Shown: positions 1 through 5,540 of the stretch, piece after piece
How the letters are laid out: every line of letters begins with the position of its first letter
Position numbering within the stretch: the first letter of the stretch is position 1
Assembly: GCA_002714165.1 (NCBI GenBank)
Contig: PAWT01000018.1
Span: 72,345-77,884, forward strand
Direction: 5' to 3'
Length of the DNA: 5,540 nt
Source: Acidobacteriota bacterium
GTDB taxonomy: Bacteria > Acidobacteriota > Vicinamibacteria > Vicinamibacterales > UBA823
Position numbers and translations under genes: made by a program
Notes under the pieces: model-generated
The model's database searches: none
The model's input: the letters and a program-made list of their open reading frames with translations, nothing else
What the model was told of the DNA's origin: nothing

Positions 1-1151
1 ACGGCCCCAACTAGCGGTTCATTAGTGCCGGTGGTAAGACCTCCGTAATATCTGATGTTCACGGTTCGAGTTCTGCCGGTCGCCAGTTGAGCGACAAAGG
101 CGCCCAGCTTCTCAGCTAGGTCAACAAAAGGCTGGAGCCGCTTGAGTTCTTCCAGCGGTATTGACGGGAAATTGACAGCGTTTTGCACGATACCGAGTTG
201 GAGATAGTCGCGAATTCCCGCTGCCGTCTCTGCTCCGACTAGTTGCTGGGCTTCTTGGGTAGAGCCGGCAATGTGTGGGGTTGCGACGACTTGGGGCAGT
301 GCGATGAGACGGGAATCGATGGGCGGCTCACACTCAAACACGTCGAGCCCAGCACCACCAATTTGTCCCGATTCAATAGCATCCGCCAATGCGGCTTCAT
401 CGATGAGGTCGCCACGAGAAGTGTTAATGAGGCGTGAACCGTATTTAAATTTGGCCAGTTGCTTAGCGTTGAACATCCGACGGGTTGTGGTTGTTAGAGG
501 TAGATGAAGGCTCACGAAATCAGATTGGATGCACAGTTCGTCGAGGGTTAGTAGTTCGACGTCGAGACTTCTCGCCAGCTGTTCCGAGATATAGGGATCA
601 TGAGCCACAACATGCATACCGAAGGCGCGGGCACGAAACGCGACTTCCTGTCCAACCCGACCCAATCCGACTAGGCCGAGATTCTTACTCCGCAGCTCTA
701 TACCTACCAGTTCTTTTTTTGTCCATTGACCCTGCTTCATCGCCGTATCGGCGCGGGCGATTGAGCGTCCTAAGGCAAGCATGAGTGCACAGGTGTGTTC
801 GGCGACACTGACGCTGTTTGCGCCGGGAGCGTTGATAATGAGAATTCCTCGGGCGCTCGCAGCTCCAACGTCGATGTTCTCAACGCCTGTGCCTGCACGC
901 GCAATGACCTTCAGTTGGGGGGCTGAGGCCAGTAGTTCGGCGTCCACCTGAGTGTTGCTTCGCACGATCAGGCCATCCGCGTCTTTCAGGTCGTGCAGCA
1001 GTTTCTCACGTGACCTTCTAGCACGAGCGTCGACTTTCCAGCCCATCTGACGAAGTAAATCGGCAGCAGAATCAGGCAGGCTATCGGCAATAACAATCTT
1101 AAGCGGGTAGGACTTGACGGGTGTTCCACCCGATATGTTCTCAGTTCGCAT
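1..1151 (-). CDS. serA: D-3-phosphoglycerate dehydrogenase, long type (3' end cut by window edge)
   Basis: Oxidises 3-phosphoglycerate to 3-phosphohydroxypyruvate with NAD+, the first step of the phosphorylated serine pathway, in the cytosol. The minus strand is open from ATG at 1151 to the left edge (383 codons). Residues about 17-115 form the first half of the substrate domain (VRSNTQVD, ARAGTGVENID). The Rossmann domain has GLGRVG at 162-167 followed by Asp185, as expected for NAD. The catalytic trio is visible: Arg246 in NTSRGDLIDE, Glu275 in GLDVFECEP, His293 in TPHIAGSTQEAQ. From about residue 325, NAVNFPSIP and LAEKLGAFVAQLA match the start of the allosteric substrate-binding domain of long (about 525-530 aa) enzymes, so roughly 145 residues including the ACT domain are missing. 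Met1 is the only sensible start: an in-frame TAA lies at 1160-1158, and the next Met (36) would remove the first beta strand. It leaves a tail of about 16 residues before LKIVIAD. No clear Shine-Dalgarno is visible. Divergent from icd. Confidence 0.95.
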   Translation of the reverse strand, partial: MRTENISGGTPVKSYPLKIVIADSLPDSAADLLRQMGWKVDARARRSREKLLHDLKDADGLIVRSNTQVDAELLASAPQLKVIARAGTGVENIDVGAASARGILIINAPGANSVSVAEHTCALMLALGRSIARADTAMKQGQWTKKELVGIELRSKNLGLVGLGRVGQEVAFRARAFGMHVVAHDPYISEQLARSLDVELLTLDELCIQSDFVSLHLPLTTTTRRMFNAKQLAKFKYGSRLINTSRGDLIDEAALADAIESGQIGGAGLDVFECEPPIDSRLIALPQVVATPHIAGSTQEAQQLVGAETAAGIRDYLQLGIVQNAVNFPSIPLEELKRLQPFVDLAEKLGAFVAQLATGRTRTVNIRYYGGLTTGTNEPLVGA

Positions 1152-1232
1152 GTATGGTTAATCAATGGTCATAAGCGACGATCGACCGTCCAAAATGGTG
1201 GCGGTAACGTGCCATCATTAACCACGGGTCGG

Positions 1233-1261
1233 TGAACAACGATGGATGTATACAGTATAAT
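1233..1261 (+). promoter_or_regulatory. Candidate sigma70-type promoter for the icd-mdh-sucCD operon
   Basis: TGAACA at 1233-1238 (4 of 6 match to TTGACA) is followed after exactly 17 bases by a perfect TATAAT at 1256-1261. Transcription would begin near 1268 and give a leader of about 235 nt before icd. This is the best hexamer pair I found reading toward icd, but one match in AT-containing intergenic DNA can occur by chance, and the host's promoter consensus is unknown. Confidence 0.45.
1249..1259. promoter_or_regulatory. Palindrome TATACAGTATA, with -10-like hexamers on both strands
   Basis: TATAC and GTATA are perfect inverted arms around a single central base. On the plus strand the right arm overlaps the TATAAT of the candidate icd promoter. 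On the minus strand 1259-1254 reads TATACT, a one-mismatch -10 that could serve serA, about 100 bases upstream of its start, though no good -35 lies 16-18 bases further up. It could be an operator, a pair of overlapping divergent -10 elements, or chance. Confidence 0.3.
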
Positions 1262-1306
1262 GTGCCTGGCGTGATGCCACCTCCGCGCAGTTGAGGACAC
1301 CTTGTC

Positions 1307-1321
1307 GCACCACGATGGTGC
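1307..1321 (+). promoter_or_regulatory. Small perfect hairpin in the putative icd leader
   Basis: GCACCA and TGGTGC pair perfectly (6 bp) around a CGA loop. No T-run follows, so it is not an intrinsic terminator. If transcription starts near 1268 it would lie about 40 nt into the icd leader. A second, weaker element, TGGC-GTGAT-GCCA (1267-1279), precedes it. Function unknown; it could equally be a protein-binding inverted repeat in DNA or chance. Confidence 0.25.
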
Positions 1322-1372
1322 AAAGCGCTAGAAAGCCTTAGTTGATGCGGTGTACTAAAGTCGACGGGAGTT

Positions 1373-1394
1373 TTTTCCACAGGCTTTTCCACAG
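1373..1394 (+). repeat. Tandem direct repeat TTTTCCACAG x2, DnaA-box-like
   Basis: TTTTCCACAG occurs at 1373-1382 and again at 1385-1394, a 12-base period on the same strand. TTTTCCACA differs at one position from the classical DnaA box TTATCCACA and equals the form described for cyanobacterial DnaA boxes. Two boxes alone beside metabolic genes do not make a replication origin. They could bind DnaA as a regulator, bind another protein, or be accidental. Confidence 0.4.
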
Positions 1395-1402
1395 ATTCTG
1401 TG
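1390..1402. repeat. 13-base perfect inverted repeat CACAGATTCTGTG
   Basis: Six-base arms CACAGA and TCTGTG flank a single central T. The element overlaps the end of the second TTTTCCACAG repeat and lies about 100 bases before the icd start. Its size and symmetry suit a homodimeric repressor or activator site, but no cognate regulator is encoded in the window. Confidence 0.3.
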
Positions 1403-1465
1403 AATATCTTTCGTTAACGTCTGGGGTTCTGACCTAAAACGCACCCTCCCGTCTTCTTACAGTCT

Positions 1466-1477
1466 GTTATATATAAC
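1466..1477. promoter_or_regulatory. AT-rich palindrome GTTATATATAAC before icd, possible -10 region
   Basis: A perfect 12-base palindrome 26 bases upstream of the icd ATG. It contains TATATA and TATAAC, either of which could act as a -10 element and would give a leader of about 20 nt. The segment 16-18 bases upstream is C-rich with no -35-like hexamer, so as a promoter it is weaker than the 1233-1261 pair. An operator is an alternative. Confidence 0.3.
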
Positions 1478-1503
1478 CAGTCCAGATTTCTTTTCTGTAG
1501 CCT

Positions 1504-3703
<2,200 letters not shown>

Positions 3704-3732
3704 AAACTTAGAGCACAATAATCGGAACCTTT

Positions 3733-4896
3733 ATGAAGATTCACGAATATCAGGCCAAAGAGCTGTTGGGGAATTATGGCGTGCCCATTCCTAACGGTGG
3801 AGTCGTATTTACCTCCGCTGAGGCGCGAAAGGTCGCAGAGGGACTAGGTGTTGACGTAGTTGTACTCAAGGCTCAAATCCATGCAGGTGGTCGTGGGAAA
3901 GGTGGCGGTGTTAGGTTGGCGAGGGGACCAGCCGAGGTTGAGCAGATTGCCGAGGAGCTTCTTGGTATGCAGCTCGTGACCCACCAAACGGGCCCAGAGG
4001 GACGCAAGGTCAGCCGGCTCTTGGTTGAAGAGGGTCTCGAAATTGAGCGCGAATTGTATCTCGGAGAGGTGCTCGACCGTGTAGTAGCCTGTCCAGTCAT
4101 GATGGCCAGTACAGCCGGTGGTGTGGATATTGAGCAAGTCGCAGCCGATACCCCAGAGTTGATTAAGCGTCAGAAAGTGTCTGGTGAACTGACTGTGGAC
4201 CAGGCGCGGAGTTTAGCGGAGGCATTAAAGCCTAGTGACGATAAACAGTGCGCGGAGGTCGTCGAACTGATTCGTAAACTGAATAAGGTGTTCTGGGAAA
4301 ACGATGTTTCGCTACTTGAGATCAACCCACTAGTGGTCACTCGCAATGGACGATTCCTTGCGCTCGATGCCAAGATAAATTTTGATGACAGCGCGCTTTT
4401 TCGACAAAAGCATTTAGCCGATCTAAGAGACTTGGCCGAGGAAGAACCACTCGAAGTCGAAGCCTCGAAACACGCACTTAACTACATAAAACTAGATGGC
4501 ACGATCGGATGCATGGTTAATGGTGCCGGGTTAGCGATGGCAACGATGGATATTGTTAAGCTCGCGGGTGGTGAGCCAGCGAACTTCTTGGATGTCGGCG
4601 GTGGTGCTAATGCCGACCAGATAAGAAACGCCTTCAAGATCCTGCTGTCCGATAAGAACGTTGAGGCCGTGCTCATCAATATTTTTGGGGGTATTCTGCG
4701 GTGCGATGTGTTGGCCGAAGGCGTCATTAGTGCTGTTAGAGACCTCGATGTACAGATCCCGGTGGTAATCCGCATGGAGGGTACAAACGTTGAGAAGGGG
4801 CGCGAGATGCTTCAAGCGAGCGGCTTGAACTTTACAACTGTGGATACGATGGCTCAGGCTGCCGACCGAGTTGTAGGCTTGGCCCGGGCGCACTAG
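3733..4896 (+). CDS. sucC: Succinyl-CoA synthetase (ADP-forming), beta subunit
   Basis: Nucleotide-binding subunit of the enzyme that turns succinyl-CoA into succinate and makes a nucleoside triphosphate; pairs with SucD in the cytosol. The 387 residues match the family length (E. coli 388). It opens with the family N-terminus MKIHEYQAKELL, which fixes the start. An ATP-grasp domain spans about 1-235, with Lys46 and AQIHAGGRGKGGG (47-59). Glu196 and the metal ligand Asn198 lie in LEINPL, and the second ligand Asp212 in ALDAK. The C-terminal ligase domain shows GCMVNGAGLAMATMD (259-273), FLDVGGGA (285-292) and NIFGGILRCD. ATP versus GTP preference cannot be told from these motifs. The Shine-Dalgarno is weak (GGA about 6 bases before ATG). 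It follows mdh by 29 bases and precedes sucD by 12, the usual tight sucCD pairing. Confidence 0.97.
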   Translation: MKIHEYQAKELLGNYGVPIPNGGVVFTSAEARKVAEGLGVDVVVLKAQIHAGGRGKGGGVRLARGPAEVEQIAEELLGMQLVTHQTGPEGRKVSRLLVEEGLEIERELYLGEVLDRVVACPVMMASTAGGVDIEQVAADTPELIKRQKVSGELTVDQARSLAEALKPSDDKQCAEVVELIRKLNKVFWENDVSLLEINPLVVTRNGRFLALDAKINFDDSALFRQKHLADLRDLAEEEPLEVEASKHALNYIKLDGTIGCMVNGAGLAMATMDIVKLAGGEPANFLDVGGGANADQIRNAFKILLSDKNVEAVLINIFGGILRCDVLAEGVISAVRDLDVQIPVVIRMEGTNVEKGREMLQASGLNFTTVDTMAQAADRVVGLARAH

Positions 4897-4908
4897 GTCA
4901 ATCTTGTT

Positions 4909-5540
4909 ATGGCCATTCTGATAGACAGCGATTCACGAGTCCTCGTTCAAGGACTTACCGGGCGCGAGGGTAGCTTTCATGCCAAACAGTCAATCGCATA
5001 TGGCACGACTGTTGTTGGGGGAGTCACACCTGGAAAAGGTGGAACCACGCATGAGGGCTTACCAGTATTCGACACCGTGGCCAAGGCTGTGGAGATAACT
5101 GGAGCCAATACTTCGCTAGTATTTGTCCCTCCCCGATTCGCGGCTGGCGCCGTTCTTGAAGCTATTGGTGCAGGGGTTCCGCTTGTAGTCTGTATAAGCG
5201 AGGGCATTCCGATCCTGGATATGGTTGGCGTTCTCGGGTCGATTGATCAAACCGCCTCACGTCTCGTTGGTCCGAATTGTCCGGGGTTGATCTCTCCCGG
5301 ACTGAGTAAGGCTGGAATCATTCCTGGACACATTTGCCAGAAGGGTCGCATCGGCGTTGTTTCGCGGAGCGGTACTTTGACCTACGAAGCAATCCATCAG
5401 TTAACGGAGCTAGGTCTTGGGCAGAGTACCTGTATCGGAATTGGCGGTGACCCGCTCATTGGCACCTCGTTTATTGATGTCCTCCGGCTATTTGCCGAAG
5501 ACAGTCAAACTGATGCAGTGATTTTGATTGGAGAGATTGG
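4909..5540 (+). CDS. sucD: Succinyl-CoA synthetase, alpha subunit (3' end cut by window edge)
   Basis: CoA-binding, phosphohistidine-carrying subunit that works with SucC. The 210 complete codons here cover about 70% of a roughly 290-residue protein. The CoA-binding Rossmann domain shows LTGREGSFH (16-24), [12 protein letters not shown] (37-48) with Lys43, and FVPP (72-75). [11 protein letters not shown] (121-131) links to the ligase domain, with [13 protein letters not shown] (149-161) and [14 protein letters not shown] (177-190). Glu209 in LIGEIG corresponds to E. coli Glu208 alpha, which contacts the phosphohistidine; the active-site His (E. coli His246) is past the right edge. The ATG at 4909 matches the family start (MAILID versus MSILID). 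Only a weak AGGT overlapping the sucC stop could act as ribosome site, so translation may be coupled to sucC. Confidence 0.96.
   Translation, partial: MAILIDSDSRVLVQGLTGREGSFHAKQSIAYGTTVVGGVTPGKGGTTHEGLPVFDTVAKAVEITGANTSLVFVPPRFAAGAVLEAIGAGVPLVVCISEGIPILDMVGVLGSIDQTASRLVGPNCPGLISPGLSKAGIIPGHICQKGRIGVVSRSGTLTYEAIHQLTELGLGQSTCIGIGGDPLIGTSFIDVLRLFAEDSQTDAVILIGEI

Larger units (their letters stand above)
1152..1503. other. Divergent intergenic region between serA and icd
   Basis: These 352 bases separate two genes that read outward, so they should carry the promoters of both. I see no credible protein or structural RNA gene. The only sizeable reading frame (minus strand, 1392-1162) has arbitrary-looking composition, starts with GTG, and owes its opening repeat to a DNA direct repeat. 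Recognisable elements, listed separately, are a sigma70-like promoter reading right, a palindrome with -10-like hexamers on both strands, a perfect 6-bp hairpin, tandem TTTTCCACAG repeats merging with an inverted repeat, and an AT-rich palindrome near icd. No hairpin followed by a T-run marks a terminator, as expected between divergent genes. Confidence 0.8.

Noticed and set aside
243..784. Three overlapping plus-strand reading frames in the left part of the window.
   Set aside because: They are antisense to serA, whose minus-strand frame is uninterrupted and carries all the catalytic motifs of phosphoglycerate dehydrogenase.
1307..1321. An intrinsic terminator at the GCACCA/TGGTGC hairpin.
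   Set aside because: No T-run follows on either strand, the stem is only 6 bp, and there is no upstream gene ending there.
1162..1392. A 76-codon minus-strand reading frame filling most of the serA-icd intergenic region.
   Set aside because: It starts with GTG and has no Shine-Dalgarno. Its opening EKPVEKTP pattern is only the translated TTTTCCACAG direct repeat, its His/Arg-rich composition looks random, and it resembles no family I know.
1373..1402. A chromosomal replication origin, suggested by the DnaA-box-like repeats.
   Set aside because: There are only two boxes, and no dnaA, dnaN, gidA or other origin-associated gene in the window. The region is a plain divergent promoter region of metabolic genes.

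Overview
This is a stretch of ordinary bacterial chromosome with moderate GC content (estimated by eye at slightly over 50%, not computed). It carries central-metabolism genes on both sides of one divergent control region. Every protein-coding segment matches a well-known bacterial enzyme family with its catalytic residues intact. I see no mobile element, CRISPR array, RNA gene or prophage, and no undescribed system. The gene set does not fix the taxon. A long-type SerA beside an icd-mdh-sucC-sucD run, with an LDH-like malate dehydrogenase, would fit Acidobacteriota or a similar deep bacterial phylum, but this is a weak inference.

Left part (1-1151, minus strand): the first 383 codons of a long-type D-3-phosphoglycerate dehydrogenase (serA), the entry enzyme of serine synthesis. 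Its C-terminal part lies beyond the left edge.

Middle (1152-1503): a 352-base divergent intergenic region without a convincing gene. It holds a good sigma70-type promoter candidate reading right, a short palindrome with -10-like hexamers on both strands, a small perfect hairpin, two tandem DnaA-box-like TTTTCCACAG repeats overlapping a 13-base inverted repeat, and an AT-rich palindrome just before icd.

Right part (1504-5540, plus strand): a compact TCA-cycle operon. The order is icd (NADP isocitrate dehydrogenase), mdh (LDH-like malate dehydrogenase), sucC (succinyl-CoA synthetase beta) and sucD (alpha, cut by the right edge). The gaps are 37, 29 and 12 bases, with no visible terminator between genes, so co-transcription from the divergent region is the simplest reading. 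Together they cover isocitrate to 2-oxoglutarate, succinyl-CoA to succinate with nucleoside triphosphate formation, and malate to oxaloacetate. The 2-oxoglutarate-oxidising enzyme, succinate dehydrogenase, fumarase, citrate synthase and aconitase are not in the window.

The observations worth a second look are regulatory: the architecture of the divergent region, the shortage of strong Shine-Dalgarno sequences except at mdh, and a four-codon decoy ORF overlapping the mdh start.
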